DNA from: Melampsora larici-populina 98AG31
Taxonomy: Eukaryota; Basidiomycota; Pucciniomycetes; Pucciniales; Melampsoraceae
Length of the DNA: 64,000 nt
Direction: 5' to 3'
NCBI RefSeq assembly: GCF_000204055.1
Contig: NW_006768780.1
Coordinates: forward strand, 1,193,632 to 1,257,631
In this document: piece after piece, positions 44,220 to 56,361 of the stretch
Layout of the letters: every line of letters begins with the position of its first letter
Numbering within the stretch: position 1 is the first letter of the stretch
Notes under the pieces: model-generated
The model's database searches: none
The model's input: the letters and a program-made list of their open reading frames with translations, nothing else
Told to the model about the DNA's origin: nothing
Translations under genes and position numbers: made by a program

Positions 44220-45348
44220 ATGAGAACCAGAAGCACTCCCCGACGTGGTGTATACGACCCCGATCTCAAGCTCTTAGCTGTACGTTACCTTCACGAGGGG
44301 AAGACCGCCAAAGAGGTCCAAAAGTTACTCCGATCCCGAGTCCACCCTCGCACTCTTCAAAGATGGAAAGCTCTTTATCATCACACAAACTCTGTCATAC
44401 GTGATCCATCAACTTACGAGAAACTTGGACCAACTTCAATGTTAACTCAAGGTGATCTCAATTTCATTCTCGAGCTGCTTGATCGAGACCCTACCTTGTA
44501 TCTGGATGAGTATAGAAAAGAAGTCTACAAAAAAACTGGAAATTGGGTATCAATCAGCACTGTTACCAGAGACCTCATCCACCTAGGTATCAGCCGCAAG
44601 AAAACGAGAACAGTTCACCCCAATCAAGATCCTATCAAAAGGGCAGCATTTTTAAATACGGTTGGAGGTTTGCGCCCAGATATGCTGGTCTTTCTAGGTA
44701 CGTTATTGCTCTATTAATGTAATTTGTATTCATTCTACTGACACCTACTTCCTCCATGAAGATGAAAGTTCAATTTCCGAGCGCAGTCTTTACAGGGACT
44801 TTGCTCGGTCTAAGGTTGGTACTCGGACCAAATGGGTACCACGGAGTCGTGGGGGAAAGCGTTTCTCTCTTCTACCAGCTATCTTCTCAGGGGGTGTCTT
44901 AGCTATGGCGTGTCAAGATGGTAGCTTCAAACGGAAGGATTTTGAATTCTTCTTGGAACACCAACTTGTGAGTGCTAACCTCTACCTTGAACCGGATCAA
45001 TTTGAGTACTGATCATGTACTTGTCTCTAGCTACCCCATATGAACCCTTATCCATATCCGAATTCGGTCCTGATTATGGACAACTGCTCCATCCACCATG
45101 GGGGACGAATTGCAGAGCTGGCCGAAGCCAGAGGCGTCCGATTGCTTTACCTGCCAGCTTACTCTCCGGACTTCAATCCAATTGAGAAAGCTTTTGCTAT
45201 ATTGAAAGCTCTTTTGCGAAGGAATCAATTGAAGGCTAGTACCCTTCCCGAAGAGAAGTGTAATATGCTTATGGATGTAACTTGGGAGCTGTTCTCTGAA
45301 GCCCTTATGGATGCTTTATGGGAAACTTGTGGCTATTGGATATGTTGA
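44220..45348 (+). CDS. Second Tc1/mariner-like DD34E transposase with two introns
   Basis: Exons 44220-44697, 44762-44967 and 45031-45348 join in phase to 333 residues. The HTH region includes YLHEGKTAKEVQKLLRSR, then RKKTRTVHPNQ. Catalytic Asp160 (FLDESS, split by intron 1), Asp245 (LIMDNCSIHH) and Glu280 (NPIEKAFAI) give DD34E. Intron positions are identical to those of the copy at 30040-31157, and exon 2 is 206 nt in both, although the proteins differ at many sites. The frame is undamaged. Terminal repeats were not identified. Confidence 0.9.
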
Positions 45349-45729
45349 TTGCTGGGTGTTACAAGTACATTACAAGGTTTGATACCCAAATAAATTTATA
45401 TAATCAATTTTTCTGTTGTTTTGTTTATTTCTGATTGTCATGATCTATTGAGAGTACAAGATCAATGTATTTCTTTATCTCAATAATGCTTTTTCTATCT
45501 CCACTTGTTAACTCGAAATAAAGGAACCAATGCAATCTGAACACCCTGAGTTGCTTTTTGATATCACAACTGGATAAAAAGATGAGACATCCCCTATAAT
45601 TTATCAACTTTTAAAAGGACTCAAGTGGAGAATTGAATTTAATGTTGATTTTCGCCTGCTTTGAATAGAATCAGGCTGTTGAATAAAGGTATGATCAGTG
45701 TCTTTCATTTCAAGCGGTCATAGTCTAGT
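45349..45729. other. Spacer, ends in left half of a tRNA-like sequence
   Basis: No coding frame. The last bases (GCGGTCATAGTCTAGT) are the 5' part of a tRNA-like sequence whose remainder lies beyond the CACTA element at 57084. Confidence 0.45.
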
Positions 45730-45823
45730 CACCCCGGGCAAACAGGTGACGTTTCAAATACAGTGTCACCGTGACCCTACGGGCCGGATCCTCGGGTTCC
45801 CGCGGGGTCACCTGCTATATCTG
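45730..45823 (+). repeat. Left CACTA inverted repeat, outer 94 bp
   Basis: Matches the reverse complement of 56987-57080 with few mismatches. It is interrupted after TATATCTG by the hAT element. The remainder of the arm continues at 49444-49520 and 50048-50074. Confidence 0.93.
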
Positions 45824-48800
45824 TCAGGATGAGCCCCGGCTTGTCGGGAACGGAGACCGCCCAGACCGACCCCCCGAGTAAAAAGCAAAAAGGAAGCCCG
45901 GCTTCCGAGCCGACCCCGCCCCGGCGGGGATTAATATCAAAACCCCCAGCCCGACCCCCGCCACCGGAAAATCGGTTTCCCACCGATAATCCGGTTTTCC
46001 GCTGAATCTCCGCGAGTTCTCGATGAAGCTGAGCCACTTCTGAAAGCAGCAACATGCACAAATCAAGCACATGAAAGTAAGTTATATGTTTGGATCACCA
46101 ATCATTCCAGACTCTATTGGACATAACTTCACATTGGAAGATTATTTGGTGAAGTGCCCTGTGCCCATTGCTGTAAAATTATTAGTGCGGATGCTATTCT
46201 CACAAGTAATGTGATTAAATCCAGCCCATAAAAGGAAGCTGCTGCTCTTTAGACTCTTGCCCCATCGGATCCATCTTGCTAGCCAACTTTATTATCTTCA
46301 TAAATTAAACCCTGAGTTGTCATATATCTTCTTTTTTACTGCTCTCATAACTTTTACCGTTCAAATATTCCTTTTTATTATATTCTCCTTATTAGTTACA
46401 ACACATCTTCATATATTAAGGTGTTAATCTACAGCTCCTTGAGTTGTTCTTTTTTTGTTTTTTTATTGCTCTTGAATCTGTCACCTTTCAAACATTGACT
46501 TTTATCGCATTATCCTTACTAGTACAATAACACCACTTTTATTTTATACATGGCTTCAAACTCTTCTTGCTCATCATCTCAAGTTGGTAGTGAAGACACC
46601 ATAGCAAAACGTGGCAAGTCCTCATATGTCTGGTGCCATTTCACGATTCATGGAGATAAAACAGTTTGTTCAGTAGTTCTATCTAGTGGTAAAGTTTGTG
46701 GAAAGGCGCTTGCCCGCGACAAGACTTCTAGTACAAAGGCCATGTCGGATCATCTCCAGCGACTTCATGGATTGTATAATCCTAAGCTGGCGGAGCAGTC
46801 AAATCAAACTTCATTGGAAGGCTCGTTCAAGAGGATCAAGACTCAGCATGTAGTAAGCATTTATGACCCAATGAATTCAACCTTGATCAAGCTTGTAACT
46901 TTGCTGAGTGTTTGTTTTGAACAGCTTGCACTGAACACTGAAACTCTCAAAACGGCAATTTCCTATTTCATTGCTGAAGCGGATCTTCCTTTTGCTTTGA
47001 TAAATCGTCAATCTTTCAAGCATCTGTTGAAGCTTTGCAATCCTCAGACAGCAGGAATGATTGTCAAACGACACACCATAGCCAGACACATGATTTCGAT
47101 GTTTCAATTCTTTCAGAACTATATCAAGAATAATGTATTTAACAAAGCAAAGTATATTTCTTTCACACAAGATGGTTGGACATCTCCAAATCAACGTGCT
47201 TACATGTCAATCACAGCACATTTCATCACCGACAATTTTGAGCTTAAATCGTTGACCATTGGCATTCCCCGTGTTTCAGGTCAGTTCTTTCCAAGCCCTC
47301 TCTGCTTCTCCCCAACATACCTATCAAGCTCACATATTCCCTTACCTTTTAGGACAACATGTGGCTTCGAATTATGCTGATCTATTTGTAAAATACTTGA
47401 TCAAGTATAACATTGTTGATTCACTCTCAACCATTACCGCTGACAATGAAAACAAGAATGGGAAGATAGCCAAACTCATTCACGAGTCTCCTGAAATCAA
47501 GAACTTCAATCCTATCGAGTCTCTCTTTGGTTGTGTTGCACATGTAATAAATCTTGCTGCTCACAAAGGCCTTGACGTCTTTGGTGTGGTTGAAGATGCA
47601 TTAGTCAATCCCTCAGATGCTTCGAGTGGACCAATGGATCTAGCCAACCTAGTCGATCGATCCGATTCAAGTACAGCAAACCTTTCGACTATCAGGTCAA
47701 GATGTCACGGACTTGTAGTCTGGGTCCGTAGCAGTCCTCAGAGATCGGAGGCTTTTTCGAAGATTGTGAAGCTACTACAAAGTATTTCTTTAGATTCAAC
47801 TGATCCAGCTGACCCAACCGATGAAACCGAAGTCAACACTGCTCTCCAATTCCTGGCTCCCAAACCAACTGAGAATGTAGATGAAATTGACCCGATCTCA
47901 CAAGGAACTGCTGTAGCTCTGATCCCCGATGTTGAAACTCGCTGGAACTCCACTTTTCTCATGTTCCGACGCCTACTCCGCCTCCGCAAAGCTGTCCAGC
48001 AATTCTGTGAACGTCCTGGTGCTACGAAGTTTCAGCTGACTGATGTTGAGTGGACTTACGTTGAGCAGATGTGTAATTTTTTAGAACCACTGTCCGAAGC
48101 CACCAATGAGCTTTGCCGATCACGATTTCCTACACTCCACACTGTAATACCAATCTACATTGCCGTAATGGGTCGATTGAACAACGCAAGTCTTCAAACT
48201 TGATACTTCACTTGTGATGATTTGAAACTTACAAGAGTTTTTTTATTCAATCATGTGTATTTAGGTTATATCAACTTATGACAATGACCACTTGATTCCC
48301 GCTGCTCGAGTGATGATAGAGAAGCTTGAGACTTATTTCAAGAATGTTCTACTCAAACCCGGTGCGGTATGTGCAACTATCTTGGATCCACGACTCAAGA
48401 TGTCATTCTTTGAGGTGTGACTTCTCATTTCTCAACCAATGAACTCTCCCCATTTGATGTATAACTGACATTGTTATATGTTTTATCTCTCGTTCTTATA
48501 TGATAGGCCAAATCTGAGGTTTTAGATCGTTATGACACATCCCCGGCAAAATTGAAAGACATGTTCTGCTCCGAAGCCTTGAAGTTTGAATCTCCGAATG
48601 AAGTTGCACACCAAGCCTCGAAAACCACGAGTCAATCTTACTTTGGGGCCGAGATCTATGGGACAACCATTGGACCGGCTTTGTTCGAGAGCGAACTCAG
48701 CCGTTATTTAAGCAATTTAGTTGAACCTGCCAATGCCGACATTCTGCTCTATTGGAAAAGCAAGGTCAAAAGCTATCCAATTTTGAGTCAGATGGCCATG

Positions 48801-49435
48801 AAGTACTTGGCCATTCCTGCTACCAGTGCTCCCTCCGAAGGTGCCTTTTCAAAGACCAAGGTCATTCTGACACCTCAAAGGAGTAAACTCTCGGATTTGA
48901 GTGTAGAAGCACTTCTGTGCCTCAAGGAATGGTATCGTGTTTTTGGTCCGCTATTTGTATCGCCCGGTTGCCAGGCTGAACCCATTGCTATCATTGATTG
49001 ATCATCTTTCATCTATCCCTCACCTTTTGGACCGATCAATCACAAGTTTCTTGATTTTTTCAAACTCACTTTCTTAACTCTCCTTAAACACTATTCATGA
49101 TTCATCTTTTATCTGTACTTAAAGTTTTCTACTGATCGATCACATCAATTGTTTCATGCCGACCTCGTTTATTATATACTCTGTTTAAATATTGTTATTA
49201 GTTTACTTACTGTATCTATTCTAGCTCTCTATAAATGAATATATCAATTGTGTATAATCAACCTACCGGGTGCCGGTTCTCCGAGAAAAATCGGGGATCT
49301 GCCTACCCCAGCCCGGCTTCCGATCCTACGGAGTCGGATCGGGGTCGGGGACTATACAGTCTTTGCCCGACTACCGTACCGGCGGTTCGGTGTACCGGAG
49401 ATCCCCGACTCCGCCGGAGACGGGGCTCATCCTGA
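45824..49435 (+). mobile_element. hAT transposon, 3,612 bp, apparently intact
   Basis: The ends are TCAGGATGAGCCCCG and its inverse, flanked by the 8-bp duplication TATATCTG (45816-45823 and 49436-49443) that is diagnostic of hAT elements. The subterminal regions are GC-rich and full of CCCGAC/CCGAT-like inverted motifs, plausible transposase binding sites. One transposase gene is present with an open five-exon frame. It sits inside the left inverted repeat of the CACTA element and is therefore younger than it. Confidence 0.93.
46550..49001 (+). CDS. hAT transposase with BED zinc finger
   Basis: Exons 46550-46852, 46925-47279, 47353-48185, 48265-48414 and 48507-49001 join in phase to 711 residues. 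The N-terminal BED-type finger has Cys in TVCSVVL and KVCGKAL and His in SDHLQRLH (about residues 27-75). The central RNase H-like domain includes FTQDGWTSPNQRAYMS and FGCVAHVINLAAHKGLD, and the family motif ETRWNSTFLM. The C-terminal dimerisation region reads ILLYWKSKVKSYPIL with IPATSAPSEGAFSKT. Intron 3 uses a GC donor (GCAAGT) with a normal AG acceptor. No disabling mutation was seen, so it may be functional. Confidence 0.92.
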
Positions 49436-49520
49436 TATATCTGACAACGTCAGATGGCTTTCTGTAACGTCACCTCACTTTACAATTTGTCAGCCATCTA
49501 CATTCGACGTCACCTACATA

Positions 49521-50045
49521 CAGTCAAACCCGCGCACATGCATACCCGCGCACATGCATAACCAGCCAAAATGCATAAGTTTTGGTTTCCACCCAGCTGG
49601 TGCGGGCCAATTTTGTCATTAATTGCATAATTATGTCAAAAACCATAATGCATACTTCTTTTCAAGTCCCCAAAGTCATAATGCATGCCTACAAAGCGCC
49701 CCAGGATGTGTTTTTTTTCCATTGAACTCTGATCAAATCCTTTGCAAGTAGGATTTTGGCAACATCAGGCAGCAATGAGCCCTCTATGGGGTCAAACCGA
49801 CCCCTAGTGGTGTTTTTTTCGGTGTCAAAAAAATATCTTGTCCTTGTACCCGCGCAAAATACAAACGTACTATTGCATAAACTTATACAATTTCAACAAA
49901 AACCCGTCATAATGCATATTTCAATGCATTTAGGCCAATATGCATACAAATATGCATTATGGGGGTTTATGCCTATTTGCATAACCCGCAATAATGCATA
50001 GCAAAAATTGTCTCCCCAATTTATGCATTAGCGCGGGTTTGACTG
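49521..50045. mobile_element. TA-flanked MITE, 525 bp, with TGCAT repeats
   Basis: The ends are CAGTCAAACCCGCGC and its inverse, flanked by TA (49519-49520, 50046-50047), as in Tc1/mariner-type elements. The interior carries about fifteen copies of ATGCAT-containing words (TAATGCATA, ATATGCAT) in both orientations. No coding frame. It interrupts the left CACTA arm: excision in silico rejoins CACCTACA-TA-CCCTTT, exactly as in the right arm. Confidence 0.9.
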
Positions 50046-50100
50046 TACCCTTTCCATCCTTTTCACCCACGTTGTCATCGTTTTGTTGCCTTTCTCCAGC

Positions 50101-53026
50101 ATGAAGGACAGTCTTCATTGCACCTGCATCCGCTGCATCAAACTGATCTGTACACTTGATAATGGTACCCAAGTTCGTGGCCAGATGGTTCATGCCGACA
50201 CTCGCCAAATTCATCTTAACAAGTATGGAGAAGCACCTGACAACAAATTTATCTTGGAGTTAGCCAAAAACTTTGCCAATATGAATCATTCGAAGGAACC
50301 GGAACCCGACTATGCCTCTTCCAAAGCATCAGATTCCTCTGAATCATCAGAAAAACCATTCACTCAACTAGTCTGTAAGCAGTTGAATGTCTCGTTCATA
50401 ACATTTTAAATTGTATCGCTGACCAGTAGAACAAATTCTTCAGTTATGGTGTCCTACTTCATTGCTTGGCTATATCTCGCTTGTAGTATGACTCGTGTCA
50501 ATTGTCGAGTCGCTTGAGACTACCTGTTACAGATAATCAAATTAGCGTCTCAAACCCGTTTCGCTGATGGCTGGCCTGGTTCCATTCCGAAAGATGTTCA
50601 AACAATCACCAAGAAGATGGATCTGGACGCATCAATTGAGCGGTTCGTCTGCTGTCCGAAATGTTTCTCATTATACTCGATCGAAACAGCTCCGGGTGAA
50701 TGTGGATATCAAGCTTTACCAAAATCCCGTGTCTGTGGTATTGATCTATTCGCCTCACACATCATACCCAATCTTCCAACGATCATCCCTACAAACGAAT
50801 TACCTCGTCGCAAATATCGGAAGATGAAGAGACCGGTCTCAACATTTGTACTTCAAGACTTTCAGGATTGGCTTAGTTGGTTTTTATCTCAACCGGAAAT
50901 GGAGGCAGCTATAGATAGTTGGTCAGAAGAATGTAATAAGGACACTGAAGACATCCACGATTATCTTCAATCACCAGCTTGGCGCGCCCTATATTCCGGT
51001 TTCAAAAGATCAAACGGTTCAAATCGCCAATTGCCTTTGGCATTCTCGCTGTTCGTGGATTGGTTCAATCCCCTCGGCAATAAGATATCAGGTCGACAAG
51101 CTTCAATAGGCCTCTTCGCTTTACACTGTTTGAATTTACCACCTCACACTTGTCACCTCATCAAGAATACTTATCTCGCTGGGATGGTCCCGGCTCCGAA
51201 TCAACCGGACATGACTACAACAAGTCATGTCCTATCGCCACTCATTAGTCAAATGATTGAACTCAATCGCGGTGTCACGGTCCGAGCACATCGCTATCCA
51301 AAGGGACGTAAGGTGTATGTTCGGCTCACAATCCTGGTGGGGGATATGGTTGCAAACCACAAGGTGGCTGGTTTCACCTCACACTCCGGCCGCCTATTCT
51401 GTTCATGGTGCACTTTACTCAACATAGATATCTAGAAAATGACCGTGGGACGCAAGAGAACCAGAAGGGATGTTCTCGATGCGGCGCACGCCTGGAAAGA
51501 AAGCGAATCTCTGGCGGAAAGGAAGAAACTGGTCAAAAGCACCGGGGTACGTTGGTCTGAACTGGATCGACTCTTGTATTGGGATCCAGTCAAAAACGTC
51601 GGCTTAGGAATCATGCACAACTGGTTCGAGGGCGTACTCACCAATCACTTCCGGTACAGATGGGTTTTTGAGGTCAACAAGCAATTAGAAGACGAAGAAC
51701 TCGAACAAGCAACTGGAACGATTGATTTGGATGCTCTTGGCGATGCTCTCGAAACTGGGGAGGGAGGGCTTCCACTGGATCTCATTGCGTCAATACTTCG
51801 ATGTTTGGGAGAATTTAAGGTACATCAAGGTGTCACCCGAATTCTGAAGGGTGTGGGAACCGCTGCGAATGGAAAATTGAAGGCAAGCGAATGGCATGCC
51901 TTATTTGCGATCCACCTGCCTCTTGCGGCCATCGACGGGTTCCTCGGAAATTACGAATCTTATGCTAGTGGCCAATGTGATCGTCGCCTCTTGGAACTGC
52001 TCAAGAATTTCTGTGCTCTGGTAGAGTGCACTCATATTGTGGCTTCTAGATTGGTCAAGGTGGGGGACTCTGAGCAATTCAAGAAGGCCTATTATGATTA
52101 TACGACTACATCCGAAAATATCGAACCCGGTGCTAAGATTAAACCAAACCATCACTATGCCATCCATCTGGCAAGTCAGATGGATTGGTGGGGGCCAATG
52201 TTGGGCGTCGCCGAATTTGCCGGTGAGCGTTTATGTGGATTTCTACAAAAAATCAACACGAACGGCAAAGTTGGTATGTCAGATATTCAATAAGCCTAAT
52301 ATGGACCACTTAACTGATTATGATTGTGGTTGTGCGCATATAGAACAAATGGCTCAAACGATAATGCGTCGGTTCTGTCACCTTCAGCGATTGATGGGCA
52401 AGGCTCCTCCAGAAATGAGCACGATTGAGAAAAAAAGTCAAAGGAATGTAGGAGCCGCTTTCGAAGTGGACCCAACGACATATGAGTGTCTTCTCAAATA
52501 CTACCAATCTCAGGACAATCAGTGGACTGACTTCAGGCGTTTGCCTTATCCGGAAAACGCTCAAGTCTTGGGGCCGTTTGTTCGTGAAGTGATGACGCTT
52601 GAAGGCCGGTATGGAATGCGATACAGCAAAAAAAGCCCGAATAATATTGTGAAGTTAGAGGCAGGTGGGAAAATTACCTGGGGAAAGGTGCTCCACATCA
52701 TACAGTTGGACGATCCGGCAGATGTTGTGGTGATGGTGCAAGATCTTTCAGAAGTTGTCAATGAGACACTTCGGGTTGTATTCAGGAAGTTGGGTATCAC
52801 ACGGGTGGTCGAAGATTCAAATATCAAATTTATCTCAGCAAGAAGCGTGGTGGCATCTGTGCCTCATCGCCCTCTCCCTGCTTGGGCAATGGGATTGCAA
52901 AGTCCGAGTCTCCTTCTTGTAGGGGTCGAGTCTGCGGTACAGGAGGAAGGGAATTCAAGAGCGGTCAATATGGATGTGGTCTACGTGGCTAACACGCCAG
53001 GTGATGATGCGATGGAGATCGATTAA
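50101..53026 (+). pseudogene. TNP2-type (Transposase_21) CACTA transposase with one nonsense codon
   Basis: The N-terminal Cys pair region (HCTCIRC) starts at 50101. After an intron (about 50385-50531) the frame runs through KLASQTRFADGWPG, VCCPKCFSLY, GLFALHCLNLPP and GDMVANHKVAGFTSHSGRLFCSWCTLL to a TAG at 51433-51435. It then continues in frame at once with GRKRTRRDVLDAAHAWKE, GVRWSELDRLLYWDPVKN and IMHNWFEGVL. An intron (GTATGT at about 52275 to CATATAG at 52342) joins NGKV to EQMAQTIMRRFCHLQRL, and the frame ends at 53026. Apart from the TAG it appears complete, so inactivation may be recent. Confidence 0.85.
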
Positions 53027-53471
53027 GATCCGTCCATGAGTGGAATGATTATGTTTCAATTGTTGTTTTTCCTTATCACAAGTTGTTTTTCCTTATTGGT
53101 TGTCTTCTACTCTCTGCTTGTCTCAAAAAAATACAAGATATCTTGCGGTTACATAAGTTGAGCGGAATAGGACTAGGACCCTGTCAACATAAAGACGCGT
53201 GGGTTACCTTTCAAAAGGTGTAAGGTTCTTTTTAAAGCTGTCCCCTTAACCCCTGAAAAGTAAACGTGGGTGGTATTTCAAACCGGGGGATATTCTGATT
53301 GTCATTTACGTAGATGTCGTTCCACGTTAATGTATCAAAGGGAAGGCAGAAAAAGGGGAAAACGAGGGGGTATAAAGGTCGGGCTGATGGAAGCGAGCGA
53401 ATTCCAGCTCAATCCTCAGAAAAGAAATATCGAAGTCGAGAATGCCTTCAACTTACCTCTCATGGGCAAAT

Positions 53472-53925
53472 ATGCCTGAACACATCTTGACCAACATATT
53501 TGAAAATATTCCTGTGGTTCTTCCTAATTGCGGGCAGGGATCTCAACCAGTGCACCTTACAAGAGTTTGTAAGCACTGGTACCAGGTTGGCATCCGCATG
53601 TGAGTTATATATATAAGTATCTGAACGATTCTTCCAAACCCATTTTGTTACTTATCTTTCAACCAACAGACTGTGGAGGAAGCTTCGAGTCAGCAGAGTA
53701 GTTTCTTTGATCAAACTCAACGTGACTGCACTGGCTCACCCCGATTTGGCCCAAAGAATCACGCACCTCTACATCCATGAAACCAACTTTTTCAGCCACA
53801 TTTCCGAAAGCTATTGGGAAACTATCCCACCTCAAGAGAAAGGTTTCGCCGTTGACTTTGTTTGGCCTTCATTTTACCGCATGGACACCTGGCTGCCAAA
53901 CGGATCCGCGTATCTGAAGCGCTAA
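53472..53925 (+). CDS. F-box-like protein gene within the CACTA element
   Basis: The start MPEHILTNIFENIP at 53472 opens an F-box-like motif continuing LTRVCKHWYQVG and, after an intron (GTGAGT at about 53600 to ACAG at about 53670), LWRKLRVSRVVSLIKL. That spacing (LP..IL..IF, then R.CK.W, then LWR.LRV) is characteristic of fungal F-box proteins, which recruit substrates to SCF ubiquitin ligases. The product is short (about 127 residues), with only one further helical segment and no leucine-rich repeats. It may be truncated or a captured fragment. It lies 446 bp after the transposase in the same orientation. Confidence 0.6.
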
Positions 53926-54310
53926 CACACTTCATGTCACTCCTACTCCATGTCTTGTTTTCTCAACATCGTGTTTCTTGAATTTGAACTCTAAGTTGTC
54001 CAGTTTTGAATAATTCGCAGGGCCACATCCAATGCAATTTGAACCACAACTTTTTTTATTTGATTTTTTTCCACATAGATCACAAACAGACCAAAACAAA
54101 ACAAAAAGTATCTACACAAAATAAAAGCACGACATAAAAGAGATAGATGAACCACAACAAAAACAAAATGTAAAGGGAATCCAAGAACACTACAAGAAAC
54201 CACCAAGATCACACACAGGCAGACAAAAACAAAAAAAAAGTATGTAAACGAAATAAAAGCACGACATGATCCAAACAAGAAACAACGCAACACCTCCCTC
54301 GCTTCATTTC

Positions 54311-56361
54311 TCAAGCATTGTTCCAAATATCCCACCTTCTAGCCCGCGCATCATCTTCCTTCTCTTCCATATCATCATCATCCACGTAGTATTGACCTCT
54401 GCCACGAGACCCACCTTCACCATTCCCAGCACCCTTCCCAGTTTCCCCTTCCTCAACTTCACCATCCCAATCGCTTTCATCCTCATCAGCCTCCATCCTG
54501 CCTTTAAGTTTTTGTGCCCGGCTCAGCGCCCCGCGATTTCCACCTTTTTTGAAGTCATTTGGATCCTCTTCAAAATCATCTTCTTCGATTGGTCCCTCTT
54601 CTTCATCTTCTTCTCCATCAGTATTCGCAAGGTCTATACTATCTTTAGCAAATTTCCCATCGTCTTCATCTTCTGAATCTACGTCGCTGTCCGTTGCGTG
54701 AGTGAACTCATGATCCAGATCGTAATCTTTCGTGGCTCTTCGCCAGTGTTTGTCGGTAAACTTCTGATCTTCAAGCTTCTCGTCGGGATGCGGTCGACCT
54801 AGGAGAGACTCAGAGGGATCCGGAAGAAACATCACTTTCCAAGCATCGGCGATGTCTTGTCGATCTGCGACTGGAAGGACGTTGTACCACTCCGCATTGT
54901 AGAAGTCGATTGGAAGGCCGCGAGGTGGTCGTGTCAAAGTTGACTCAATGGGATGTTTGGGGCGAATGCGCGTACGTGTCTGAATCCGTGTTTTGCTGAG
55001 CGTTTTGCTTAGGCGCATATGTTCGTCAACCCGTCGCATGAAGATCCCAGCTTCGACTGATTGATAAATTGGCGTCTTGACCACATAGACCTGGCGCTCG
55101 ACATCAAACTCATCATCACTGTGAGCTTCGACGTGCTGCAACATCGATAGATAGCGAGTGGGAAAGCCCTTTGCACCTGCATAAGCAAACCGTGTGTCAC
55201 GAAGCTAATGGGGTACCAATTCAGTATAAACCTTTTGATAAGTGTTAGGAAAGAAAGCAATTAATGACTAACGCGTTGCCGGCCCCTCTGACTTGTTTTT
55301 CTTGCTTCCTCTCTTTGATTGGCGCCTGATTCTTTGGCCTCCTTCTGGTACTTCTTAGCCATATAGTAATGTACATAGTGATTGTACGTTCGCTCGAGTA
55401 ATAAGAGGTTGTGGACAAATTTTGCATCGGCATTTGGAAACACCTTCCCAGTAATCCACATTCGCAAGATTTTGATAGCACTAATCCGACAAGCTTCATT
55501 CCACATCGAGTCGGGTGCGTCTTCAAGATCAGGAGCCCAACAACAAATACCCAGCTTTGCTAGCATGGCTACCGAGTACCTGAGAAAGAAATCTTGTAAG
55601 TGAATAATTCCCTTTCCAACCTTTATGCGACCCGATTTGGCATCCCGAAGAGACACGATGTCAGTGATAGGAAGGAGGTCTCTGGCGGCGGCGTCTTCAG
55701 CAAGAGCGTTGATCTCAGCGGCATTCGTGAATTGTGCGTTGAACTGCGTAAGTAAGTTGGGATCCGGTGCCACCGGAACTGAACCTGTTTCGATCAAGTT
55801 CCATAGAACTCGAATAAACAGGTAGAAAGAGTCCTAAAGACTACAAATGAGCAAGGTTTCAAGCATAGAACACAAAAGGACGAACGTACCCTCGTTCCTT
55901 GGAAACCTGGAGGCGCCTCATCCGGAGCCATCTGAATGGGATGGCGTTTCGGCGATGGTTTAGGAGGGGCAGAACTACGTCTGGAGCTTTGGGAAGGTCT
56001 TGAAGAAGATTTCGGAGTGGTGATAGATACTCGTTTAGGGAAGTTACTCGAAACACTCCGCGGGCGTAGGATTTGTCTTGCGTGATGACAAAGATAAACT
56101 GGGTCTATTGTGGGAGATTGGTGTTGTAGGTGCTTTTGATGAGGTTGACGCTCTGGACTTCCCTTTCTCTGCTGAGGCCGATTGTTGAACAGACACGTCT
56201 TTGAACTTCTTCAAAAGCTTTTCGTATGATTCGTCTCTGGCGGCGGATTCAGCTTGCATTTGGGCGGATTGAGCTTGAATGTCTTGAATAAGTTTATTCT
56301 GAGCCGCTAATTGTTTTGTAGTCTCCTGTAGCATTAATTGAAGATCTGGAGGGGGATCCAT
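54311..56361 (-). CDS. Acidic accessory gene of the CACTA element
   Basis: Several exons, transcribed toward the transposase gene. Starts MDPPPDLQLMLQETTKQLAA with a coiled-coil-like segment (about residues 5-55), then a Ser/Pro/Arg-rich linker whose frame changes near 56090 (intron or frameshift unresolved). A conserved-looking globular part follows (about 55261-55800: DSMWNEACRISAIKILRMWI, AKFVHNLLLLERTYNHYVHY), then VYVVKTPIYQSVEAGIFMRR. The tail is extremely acidic (EEDEEEGPIEEDDFEEDPND) and ends RRWDIWNNA. Position inside the inverted repeats suggests it is the second gene of the element, analogous in place to TNPA, but sequence similarity was not recognised. Confidence 0.65.

Noticed and set aside
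45777..46072. Overlapping minus-strand frames of 97 and 82 codons
   Set aside because: They lie in the GC-rich CACTA and hAT terminal repeats, where stops are rare for compositional reasons.
49235..49622. GC-rich frames of up to 124 codons
   Set aside because: They cross the hAT terminal repeat, the CACTA arm and the MITE end, so they cannot be one gene.
52270..52345. Frameshift in the TNP2 gene
   Set aside because: A GTATGT donor and CATATAG acceptor give an in-phase intron of normal length, so no frameshift is needed.
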